Below, piece by piece: positions 1 through 5,671 of a stretch of DNA of 9,161 nt (the first letter of the stretch is position 1; every line of letters starts with the position of its first letter). The translations under genes and the position numbers were made by a program. The notes below the pieces were generated by a model. It saw only the letters and a list, made by a program, of their open reading frames with translations. It had not been told where the DNA came from and searched no databases. This DNA comes from Fidelibacterota bacterium (GTDB lineage Bacteria > Fidelibacterota > Marinisomatia > SCGC-AAA003-L08 > D37C17), in NCBI GenBank assembly GCA_012964845.1, contig DTTG01000071.1:1-9161 (forward strand). The letters run 5' to 3'.

Positions 1-138
1 TGCTACTTATTAAGTAGGTATTTGATTTCCAATCTTGAGGATTATTCTATTAATGAGGGCAATGTATTGATATACAATAGATTTTCAAAAAATAATATTT
101 AAACCCATTAAAATGGTTAAAGGGTATAAAATTTTCTT

Positions 139-166
139 GTAGTCCACGACTTAAATCGCGGGCTAA
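139..166. repeat. REP-like imperfect palindrome
   Basis: An imperfect hairpin pairs 141-149 (AGTCCACGA) with 156-164 (TCGCGGGCT) around the loop CTTAAA. Eight of nine positions can pair, one of them as a G-T wobble, and A146 faces C159. On the minus strand it reads TAGCCCGCGATTTAAGTCGTGG. Short GC-rich palindromes with this look resemble the extragenic palindromes mobilised or maintained by IS200-like Y1 (RAYT) transposases. No transposase is in the window, so the assignment rests on the shape and base composition against an AT-rich background. It could also simply be a stable 3' hairpin protecting the clpB transcript. Confidence 0.45.
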
Positions 167-180
167 ACAACCATAATCTA

Positions 181-205
181 TTTAAACCGTTTTAACGGTT
201 TTTCA
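181..205. terminator. Possible terminator hairpin downstream of clpB
   Basis: An inverted repeat AAACCGTT (184-191) / AACGGTTT (194-201) lies directly past the clpB stop codon. Read on the plus strand it is followed by a short T run (TTTTT including stem bases). Read on the minus strand, the direction of clpB, only three T follow, so it is a weak classical terminator for clpB. It may act in both directions or be only a transcript-end hairpin. A second small hairpin around 102-118 (CCATT/AATGG) is followed on the minus strand by a T-rich stretch and might contribute. Confidence 0.4.
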
Positions 206-2302
206 CTACGCAGCCTGCTTGTTCAGTTCATAAGAATGAAACTGAACCCTTTCATCATCCATAGTTAATTGTACATATTTTATTTCTGGATTTTGGAGCA
301 GATATTTTGACAGCCCCGCCAGAATCTCCCGACGGATGATGCGCTGAACAGGCCTGGCCCCGTATGCAGGGTCATAACCATTTTTCACAAGGTGAGAATT
401 TACATCCGCATCCACCCTTATTGTAATTCCCTGGTCAGCCATGCGTTGTATAACCCCATACAATTGCAGGTCAACAATGGTTTTTACTGCATCATGCCCT
501 AGATCATTAAATTGGAGAATGTCATCTATACGGTTGATAAACTCCGGGCGGAGGAAGGTACGGAACTCCTCTTCTTTCAGGTTGGAAGTCATAATAAGAA
601 TGGTATTCTTGAAATTTACCACCCTCCCCTTTGTATCGGTGAGCCTACCGTCATCTAAAACTTGGAGAAGAATATTCAGCACATTGGGATGCGCCTTTTC
701 CATTTCGTCAAAGAGCACCACGGCGTAGGGCCGGCGGCGGATTTGTTCCGTTAACTGCCCTCCCTCATCATAACCCACATATCCCGGAGGACTACCAATC
801 AATTTCGAAATGGAATGAGGTTCCATGTACTCGCTCATGTCCACACGAATCAAAGCCTTTTCGTCATCGAAGAGCACTTCTGCCAGTGATTTGGCTAATT
901 CAGTTTTGCCTACACCTGTATTGCCAAAAAAGAGAAAAGAACCAATGGGACGGTCCTGATCCGTAACGCCCATCTTACTCATGCGGATAACGTCAGATAC
1001 CCGGGAAACCGCTTCATTTTGTCCCATAACACGTCTTTTTAGTTGTTCTTCCAGATGGAGAAGCTTTTCCTGTTCACCGGAGATGATTTTGGTCACCGGG
1101 ACCCCCGTCCACTTAGCTACAATGTCAGCAATATCCTCCGTTTCCACTTCCTGTTTCAGAAATTGGTTATCGGTTAGGGATTCGTTCAATGTCTCAATCT
1201 GCTTTTCAATTTCCGGGATGTCACTGTACCGTATTTTCGCAGATGCCTGGTAATCACCATCTCTTTGAGCCTGTTCAGCTTCGCTGGTATTGCGATCAAT
1301 TTTCTCCTTCAACACCTGAATATCATTCACTAATGATTTTTCCTTTTCCCAGATAGCTGTCTGTTTTTCAAGTTCTTTTTTCAAATTTCCTATTTCAACT
1401 TTCACTTCCTTCAACCGCTTTTTCGATTTTGCATCCTTTTCTTTCTTCAGGGCTTCCCGCTCAATCTCAAACTGGATCAGTTTCCGCCGGGCGTCATCAA
1501 TGACTACCGGAGCCGAATTCATCTCCATGCGGATTTTCGCCGCCGCCTCATCTACCAAATCCACCGCCTTATCCGGGAGAAATCGGTCTGAAATGTAGCG
1601 CTCTGAAAGGGTGGCTGCCGAAATGAGAGCGGAATCTTTAATATGCAGTCCGTGGTGGAGTTCATACTTATCCTTGATCCCCCGGAGGATGGTGATGGTA
1701 TCCTCCACATTGGGTTCGGCAATATAGACCTGCTGAAAACGCCGTTCCAGGGCGGCATCTTTTTCAATATACTTCTGGTATTCGTTCAGGGTGGTGGCGC
1801 CGATAACTTTCATCCTGCCCCGTGCCAGTTCAGGCTTGATCATATTGGAGACATCCATCTGTCCCTCCATATTACCAGCCCCTACAATCATGTGCAGTTC
1901 ATCAATAAATAGGATAATCTCACCGTCACTTTCGATAATGGCTTTCACAAAATTCTTCAGCCGCTCTTCAAACTGTCCCCGGTACATGGCGCCGGCTACC
2001 AGGGCGCTGAGATCCAGGGCAATGAGCTGTTTCTCTATCATATTTTCGGGCACATCCCCTTCAACGATTCGTTTGGCTAAGCCCTCCACTACGGTGGTCT
2101 TTCCCGTTCCAGGTTCTCCGATGAGGACGGGGTTATTCTTATTGCGTCGGGACAGGATCTGCACCATTCTGCGGATTTCTTCTTCCCTGCCGATGACTGG
2201 GTCAATTTTACCTTCATTTGCCAATTCGGTGAGATTAACTCCATAAGCCTCTAATGGATTCACGCCCTGATCAGGGTTAATTTGCTGCTGCTGTTGGTTC
2301 AT
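206..2302 (-). CDS. clpB: ClpB-type AAA+ protein disaggregase without N-domain
   Basis: A 698-residue two-ring AAA+ chaperone that, with the DnaK system, threads aggregated proteins through its central pore in the cytoplasm. The first ATPase domain has Walker A GEPGTGKT (62-69), pore-loop Tyr107, Walker B LFIDE (131-135) and arginine-finger region ALERRF (184-189). A full-length M-domain coiled coil spans about 270-385. The second ATPase domain has Walker A GNTGVGKT (460-467), pore loop GSPPGYVGY (503-511), Walker B VVLFDE (528-533) and sensor-2 GARP (648-651). The M-domain and the absence of a ClpP-docking loop argue for ClpB over ClpA/ClpC. Typical ClpB has about 860 residues. Here the roughly 150-residue Clp_N domain is replaced by a short Gln-rich start (MNQQQQQIN). 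The start is supported by AAAGGAA five bases upstream and an in-frame TAG at 2335-2333, so no N-domain is encoded ahead in frame. After TSNL (572-575) about 20 residues usual in ClpB are missing before RPEFINRID. A possible -10 (TATGAT, minus strand) lies at 2340-2335 without a good -35; no CIRCE element is visible. Confidence 0.93.
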   Translation of the reverse strand: MNQQQQQINPDQGVNPLEAYGVNLTELANEGKIDPVIGREEEIRRMVQILSRRNKNNPVLIGEPGTGKTTVVEGLAKRIVEGDVPENMIEKQLIALDLSALVAGAMYRGQFEERLKNFVKAIIESDGEIILFIDELHMIVGAGNMEGQMDVSNMIKPELARGRMKVIGATTLNEYQKYIEKDAALERRFQQVYIAEPNVEDTITILRGIKDKYELHHGLHIKDSALISAATLSERYISDRFLPDKAVDLVDEAAAKIRMEMNSAPVVIDDARRKLIQFEIEREALKKEKDAKSKKRLKEVKVEIGNLKKELEKQTAIWEKEKSLVNDIQVLKEKIDRNTSEAEQAQRDGDYQASAKIRYSDIPEIEKQIETLNESLTDNQFLKQEVETEDIADIVAKWTGVPVTKIISGEQEKLLHLEEQLKRRVMGQNEAVSRVSDVIRMSKMGVTDQDRPIGSFLFFGNTGVGKTELAKSLAEVLFDDEKALIRVDMSEYMEPHSISKLIGSPPGYVGYDEGGQLTEQIRRRPYAVVLFDEMEKAHPNVLNILLQVLDDGRLTDTKGRVVNFKNTILIMTSNLKEEEFRTFLRPEFINRIDDILQFNDLGHDAVKTIVDLQLYGVIQRMADQGITIRVDADVNSHLVKNGYDPAYGARPVQRIIRREILAGLSKYLLQNPEIKYVQLTMDDERVQFHSYELNKQAA

Positions 2303-2427
2303 TTGTATTCCTTTCGTTTTCAGTATTGACTGCTATCATAGTGCCAAAAGAAAATATACGCCATTTAGAGTGGAGGTAGTGTCATTATGGCCATCAACGC
2401 TGACAAAATGTATAGTTTTCAGAATAG

Positions 2428-2559
2428 GTAGTAATGCTTGCCAACTGCATTTTAAATGATGACTGTGATCAATTTGGGAATACCGGGGATCTTAATGGTG
2501 ATGGAGTCTATAACGTTCTGGATATTGTGGCATTGGTGAATATAATATTAGAGGGTTAA
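2428..2559 (+). pseudogene. Remnant of a secreted protein's dockerin-like C-terminus
   Basis: The frame opens after a TAG at 2425-2427 and ends with TAA at 2557-2559. It reads VVMLANCILNDDC, a short linker, then GDLNGDGVYNVLDIVALVN and IILEG. The second part is a dockerin type I-like calcium-binding loop (DLNGDG) followed by its helix. The first part looks like the tail of a preceding repeat of the same kind. Tandem repeats of this type end many large secreted proteins in Marinimicrobia-like bacteria. Only the last 1.5 repeats remain, with nothing recognisable upstream in any frame, so this is most likely the scar of a deleted gene. An ATG at 2434 could give a 41-residue peptide, but no Shine-Dalgarno sequence supports it. 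Confidence 0.7.
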
Positions 2560-2629
2560 TAATTAACGTTGCTATAACAATTAATTGATATAGGTCACAA
2601 AAAATTAATTGAGGTAAAAAGCTATTGCT

Positions 2630-2659
2630 TTGAACCTAAATGAGTAGTTAACTTATCGT
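2630..2659 (+). promoter_or_regulatory. Candidate sigma-70-like promoter of the cys operon
   Basis: TTGAAC (2630-2635) and TATCGT (2654-2659) are separated by 18 bases and each match four or more of six consensus positions. Transcription would begin near 2666, at or next to the double ATG of the leader ORF, which would make the leader mRNA leaderless. This agrees with the absence of a Shine-Dalgarno sequence before the leader. The match is modest and the organism's promoter consensus is unknown, so the placement is tentative. Confidence 0.3.
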
Positions 2660-2662
2660 ACT

Positions 2663-2758
2663 ATGATGAACATAAAATCCATCGCGGAAAGAAATAACCA
2701 CAGCATTAGCTGCTGTTGTTGCTGTTGTATGAATTTCTCCGATTCGGTGATGGGTTAA
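2663..2758 (+). CDS. Poly-cysteine leader peptide of the sulfur operon
   Basis: A 31-codon ORF starting ATGATG and ending TAA at 2756-2758. Residues 17-22 are six consecutive cysteines (context HSISCCCCCCMNF), encoded at 2711-2728 as a perfect tandem duplication of TGC TGT TGT. A run of control codons for the end product of the downstream pathway is the hallmark of a ribosome-mediated attenuator leader, as with the trp, his and leu leaders. The ORF ends 28 bases before the terminator stem, and its last codons (GTG ATG GGT) lie inside the segment that competes for the terminator. There is no visible Shine-Dalgarno sequence in the 15 bases upstream, and an in-frame TAG at 2645-2647 excludes an earlier start, so translation may be leaderless or SD-independent. 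A free metal- or thiol-binding peptide is the alternative, but the RNA context favours a regulatory leader. It is too short for standard gene calling. Confidence 0.88.
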   Translation: MMNIKSIAERNNHSISCCCCCCMNFSDSVMG

Positions 2759-2824
2759 CGCTACTTATATAAAACAGTAATTTTTAAATCCCCATCACCA
2801 ATCGGTGATGGGGATTTTCTTTTT
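2676..2824 (+). promoter_or_regulatory. Cysteine-responsive transcription attenuator (four-segment RNA switch)
   Basis: Four segments give mutually exclusive pairings. Segment 1 (2676-2689) pairs with segment 2 (2743-2756) at 13 of 14 positions, two being G-U (protector). Segment 2 (2742-2754) instead pairs with segment 3 (2791-2802) by nine contiguous pairs GGTGATGGG/CCCATCACC plus ATT/AAT across a bulged C2745 (antiterminator). Segment 3 (2786-2799) pairs with segment 4 (2804-2817) in the terminator. A further hairpin, 2696-2705 with 2711-2720 (nine pairs, one mismatch), encloses the first Cys codons. Segment 2 starts about 14-18 bases after the last Cys codon, just outside the expected leading edge of a ribosome stalled there, and lies directly before the leader stop codon, where a terminating ribosome would mask it. 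Prediction: low Cys-tRNA gives read-through, high Cys-tRNA gives termination. The structures were derived by hand pairing; the mechanism is inferred. Confidence 0.85.
2786..2824 (+). terminator. Intrinsic terminator of the cys attenuator
   Basis: A perfect 14-bp stem pairs AAATCCCCATCACC (2786-2799) with GGTGATGGGGATTT (2804-2817), loop AATC, followed by a U-rich run TTTTCTTTTT (2815-2824). It stands between the leader ORF and the sulfite reductase gene of the same operon, immediately before that gene's ribosome binding site. A terminator in this position only makes sense if it is conditional. Its 3' arm shares the 11 bases TCGGTGATGGG with leader segment 2 (2744-2754). Confidence 0.95.
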
Positions 2825-2830
2825 AAGGAA
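2825..2830 (+). promoter_or_regulatory. Ribosome binding site fixing the sulfite reductase start
   Basis: AAGGAA ends four bases before ATG 2835. The frame stays open back to GTG 2805 and ATG 2808, but those codons lie inside the terminator's 3' arm and have no Shine-Dalgarno sequence, so they would be buried in RNA structure or lost by termination. The start at 2835 is therefore chosen, giving MTNWKDIL and 752 residues. Confidence 0.88.
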
Positions 2831-2834
2831 AATT

Positions 2835-5093
2835 ATGACAAACTGGAAAGACATATTAAAAGATGAAATCACTGCTGAATTGAGCGAGCAGATTGATATT
2901 TTTGAAACGCAAATTGAATTGAAAAAACTGGAAAAGATTGATGATAAGATATTTGCTGAAACCCGTTTGCGGAAAGGGGTTTATGGTCAGCGCTATGACA
3001 ATGGCCAGCGACATGATGGTGAACAGTCTAGGGAATTGAAGTATCCCAGTGGTGATAAACTAAAGGGACCAGAAACGGTTTGGGATGCGCCTGGAATGCT
3101 CAGGATTAAAATACCCTTTGGAGGTGTAAACCCCAAGCAGTTGCGGATGCTGGCTGACCTCTCTGAAGAATATGCTGATGCCGTGGTTCATATTACTACC
3201 CGCCAGGATATCCAGTACCATTTTGTACATATAGAAGACACTCCCACCATAATGCGTCGCCTGGCAGCAGTAGGCATCACAACCCATGAAGCCTGTGGAA
3301 ATGCTGTTCGGAATGTCACTGCCTGCCCATTATCCGGAGTCTGTCAGGATGAAACTTTTGATGTGTCTCCCTATGCCAAGGCAATGGCAGAATTTATGCT
3401 GAATCACCCTGACTGCCAGGATTTTGGCCGGAAGTTCAAGATTGCCTTCTCCGGCTGCAGTGAGCATGCCTGCGGTATTGTAAACATGCATGATTTAGGA
3501 GGTATTGCTAAAATCAGAGATGGTAAAAATGGATTTGAAATTTATGTAGGTGGTGGCTTAGGTGCTGTGCCTCATCAAGCCAAGATTATGTATGATTTCC
3601 TTGCTGAAGATGAAATTTTACCCTTGATGCAGGCAATTGGACGAGTATTCACCCGTCTGGGTGAAAAGAAAAATCGTGCCAAGGCTCGTGTAAAATTTTT
3701 AGTAGCCAGGTTGGGATTGGAAGAATTCACTCGCCTGGTTGAAGAAGAACGTCAGATACTCCCACACGATGAGCGCTGGACCAGCTACATTGACGAACTT
3801 CCGGCTTGGGGAGAAAATCCAATAAAAAAATCGTCCTCATTAAATGGACAAGTAAAGCCCGAAGGGTTTGACCAGTGGCAGGAAAAGAATGTTATTTCTC
3901 AGCGCCAGGAAGGCTATAAGGTAGTAGTAATTATGCTGCCTTTGGGCGATATTTCATCGCATCAAACCCGAAAACTGGCTGACATTGCCGAAAAATATAT
4001 TGGTGATTATGTCCGGACAACCGTTGAGCAGAATTTTGTTCTGCGCTGGGTGAGTGAATCTGATTTACCAGGATTGTATGAGGAATTGAATGCTATTGGT
4101 TTAGCGGATCCCGGTGCTGGCACCATTGTAGATATTACGGCTTGTCCCGGTACTGACACATGCAAACTGGGTATTGCCTCTTCACGAGGCCTGGCAGATG
4201 AATTGCGGCAGATGCTCGCACCCAAACAATGGGAACTGGATGAAGCCGTTCGTAACCTGCGTATAAAAATCAGCGGCTGCTTTAATTCCTGCGGTCAGCA
4301 CCATATTGCTGATATGGGTTTTTACGGCAACAGCCGCACATTTAAAGGCTATAAAGTGCCTCATTTTCAGGTGGTTCTTGGTGGACAGTGGACAAATAAT
4401 GCCGGAAACTTCGGACTTGCTATTGGCGCTGTTCCATCAAAAAATATCCCCCAAGTGGTTTTAAAATTGACGGATTATTATGTAGAAAACCGCAGTAGCA
4501 AAGAAGAATCATTTCAGGAATTTTTCGCGCGGAAAAAGAAATCGGTTTTGAAGGAGCAAATACAGGAATTTACTGAAGTGCCGCCTTATTTGGAAGATTC
4601 TTCATTTTACACTGACTGGGGAGATCCACGGGTATTTACTCTGGGTGATATGGGTGTGGGTGAATGTGCCGGAGAGGTAGTATCCCTCACAGAAGTTGAA
4701 TTGCAGTCTGCTGAGCGTATTTGCTTTGAGGCACAAGTTGAGCTTGAAGATGGCAAACTGGATGAAGCTGAGGATAAAGCCTATAAGGCCATGATACGAG
4801 GTGCATCCGCTCTTTTGCGCAAGGAATTCCAGGATATTTCCAGTGATCCAGATGAAATTGTGACTGAATTCAAACAGCATTTTTACGACACCAAATTATT
4901 CTGGGACCGCTTTGCTCATGGAAAATTTGGAAAATACCTCATCAATAGAAATGAAAATCCTCCCTCAAATTTAAATAATGATAGCGTACACCGGAAGATT
5001 GAAGAGAGCCAGCTTTTTATTGAAGCCGCACATGCCTGTTATGCCAAGATGATGGATATTGAGAAAAAAGAACTAAGTGGAAAGGCTATATAA
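2835..5093 (+). CDS. Siroheme-dependent (ferredoxin-type) sulfite/nitrite reductase
   Basis: A 752-residue member of the nitrite/sulfite reductase hemoprotein family, predicted to reduce sulfite to sulfide by six electrons in the cytoplasm. It shows the family's two-fold repeat. The second half has the [4Fe-4S]-siroheme ligands C437-x5-C443 and C482-x3-C486 (TACPGTDTC, GCFNSC). Siroheme-carboxylate-binding basic residues are expected at R123 (TTRQDIQ), R159 (RNVTACP), and K200/K202 (GRKFK). The first half also carries Cys164, 170, 208 and 213 in matching places, but with x4 spacing in the last pair. Beyond about residue 620 a helical extension of roughly 130 residues follows (LFWDRFAHGKF near 688-698), looking HEPN-like and explaining the length beyond the usual 550-600. 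No flavin domain is present, so electrons probably come from ferredoxin. The neighbours cysH and cysG and the Cys leader favour sulfite over nitrite as substrate. It is the first structural gene behind the attenuator, and its stop is two bases from the next gene. Confidence 0.92.
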   Translation: MTNWKDILKDEITAELSEQIDIFETQIELKKLEKIDDKIFAETRLRKGVYGQRYDNGQRHDGEQSRELKYPSGDKLKGPETVWDAPGMLRIKIPFGGVNPKQLRMLADLSEEYADAVVHITTRQDIQYHFVHIEDTPTIMRRLAAVGITTHEACGNAVRNVTACPLSGVCQDETFDVSPYAKAMAEFMLNHPDCQDFGRKFKIAFSGCSEHACGIVNMHDLGGIAKIRDGKNGFEIYVGGGLGAVPHQAKIMYDFLAEDEILPLMQAIGRVFTRLGEKKNRAKARVKFLVARLGLEEFTRLVEEERQILPHDERWTSYIDELPAWGENPIKKSSSLNGQVKPEGFDQWQEKNVISQRQEGYKVVVIMLPLGDISSHQTRKLADIAEKYIGDYVRTTVEQNFVLRWVSESDLPGLYEELNAIGLADPGAGTIVDITACPGTDTCKLGIASSRGLADELRQMLAPKQWELDEAVRNLRIKISGCFNSCGQHHIADMGFYGNSRTFKGYKVPHFQVVLGGQWTNNAGNFGLAIGAVPSKNIPQVVLKLTDYYVENRSSKEESFQEFFARKKKSVLKEQIQEFTEVPPYLEDSSFYTDWGDPRVFTLGDMGVGECAGEVVSLTEVELQSAERICFEAQVELEDGKLDEAEDKAYKAMIRGASALLRKEFQDISSDPDEIVTEFKQHFYDTKLFWDRFAHGKFGKYLINRNENPPSNLNNDSVHRKIEESQLFIEAAHACYAKMMDIEKKELSGKAI

Positions 5094-5095
5094 TT

Positions 5096-5656
5096 ATGGA
5101 ATTACAGAAATTCGGCATAAAACTCTTTTTTAAACCGAATGGCAGTTATCCTTCCAAGGATTTCATCCCGGTTTTCCATAATTGGATTAAGACTAATTCT
5201 GTCCCTGAGCACATGCTTATAGATGTCATTGATTACTCTCATATTCCCGATGGACCTGGTATTATGCTCATAGCACATGAAGGGCACTTCAGCCTGGATA
5301 AGGAAAATAACATGCCGGGATTATTATATTTACGGAAAGCAAAAATTGATGGTGATTTTCAAAAACGTTTTGAATCTGTATTTGCAACCTCACTACAGGC
5401 AGCGGAACTTTTACATAAAAATAAAATTGGGAGTGAAGTGGATTTTCAATCAAATTCATTCCGATTTATAGCAAATGACCGTCTCTTAGCAGAAAATAAT
5501 GAGGAGAATCAAGAATTGTTCTCAAATACGTTTAATGAAATATTAACAAATATGTATCCCAGTGGGAAGTGGGTAATTGAGGATTACTCTCAAAGTGGTG
5601 AAAGATTGGCATTCACCATAAATTTTCAAGATGATACAAATATCATATTTAACTAA
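5096..5656 (+). CDS. Conserved-looking protein of unknown function in the sulfur operon
   Basis: A 186-residue protein I cannot assign to a named family. It has no signal peptide, membrane segment or Cys-based motif, so it is likely a soluble cytoplasmic protein of mixed alpha/beta type. The most motif-like stretches are FIPVFHNWI (23-31), LIDVIDYSHIPDGPGIMLIAH (41-61, Asp/His rich) and GLLYLRK (75-81). I recall similar DY-H-P-GPG-HEG proteins beside siroheme reductases in other bacteria, but without a function. It begins two bases after the sulfite reductase stop, with AAAGG about ten bases before the ATG inside that gene, so it is probably translationally coupled. Position between the reductase and cysH suggests a role in the same pathway, for example as an accessory, assembly or electron-transfer partner; this is inference only. 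Confidence 0.85.
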   Translation: MELQKFGIKLFFKPNGSYPSKDFIPVFHNWIKTNSVPEHMLIDVIDYSHIPDGPGIMLIAHEGHFSLDKENNMPGLLYLRKAKIDGDFQKRFESVFATSLQAAELLHKNKIGSEVDFQSNSFRFIANDRLLAENNEENQELFSNTFNEILTNMYPSGKWVIEDYSQSGERLAFTINFQDDTNIIFN

Positions 5657-5671
5657 AAAGGAAGAGGAAAA

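Larger units (their letters stand above)
2303..2662. other. Intergenic region between clpB and the cys leader
   Basis: This 360-base stretch separates the divergent clpB and sulfur operon. Next to clpB it holds a Shine-Dalgarno sequence and a candidate minus-strand -10 at 2335-2340. The middle carries a gene remnant (2428-2559, listed separately). The right part is AT-rich, with a 10-base direct repeat AATTAATTGA at 2579-2588 and 2603-2612; the first copy sits in a perfect palindrome CAATTAATTG (2578-2587). TTGAT-N4-GTCAC at 2585-2598 matches eight of ten positions of the CRP/FNR consensus TTGAT-N4-ATCAA. These are weak signals that could be regulatory sites for the sulfur operon or chance in AT-rich DNA. 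No other gene is seen. Confidence 0.5.

Noticed and set aside
441..1253. Plus-strand open frames of 90-95 codons opposite clpB
   Set aside because: Antisense shadows of conserved AAA+ coding sequence with no independent support.
1791..2246. Plus-strand 151-codon open frame opposite clpB
   Set aside because: It is a shadow of the well-conserved ClpB frame; its translation has no recognisable motif and there is no promoter or ribosome binding site.
2303..2400. CIRCE heat-shock operator before clpB
   Set aside because: No TTAGCACTC-N9-GAGTGCTAA-like inverted repeat is present.
2387..2431. Short plus-strand ORF starting ATGGCCATC upstream of the dockerin-like remnant
   Set aside because: Fifteen codons or fewer, no ribosome binding site, different frame from the remnant and no recognisable sequence.
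2560..2830. A metabolite riboswitch (SAM or T-box type) as the regulator of the operon
   Set aside because: No T-box (TGGNACCGCG-like) or SAM aptamer core is visible, and the leader ORF with Cys codons plus competing hairpins explains the region without one.
2805..2834. N-terminal extension of the sulfite reductase from GTG 2805 or ATG 2808
   Set aside because: These codons lie within the terminator's 3' arm and T run and have no ribosome binding site, whereas ATG 2835 follows AAGGAA at a good distance.
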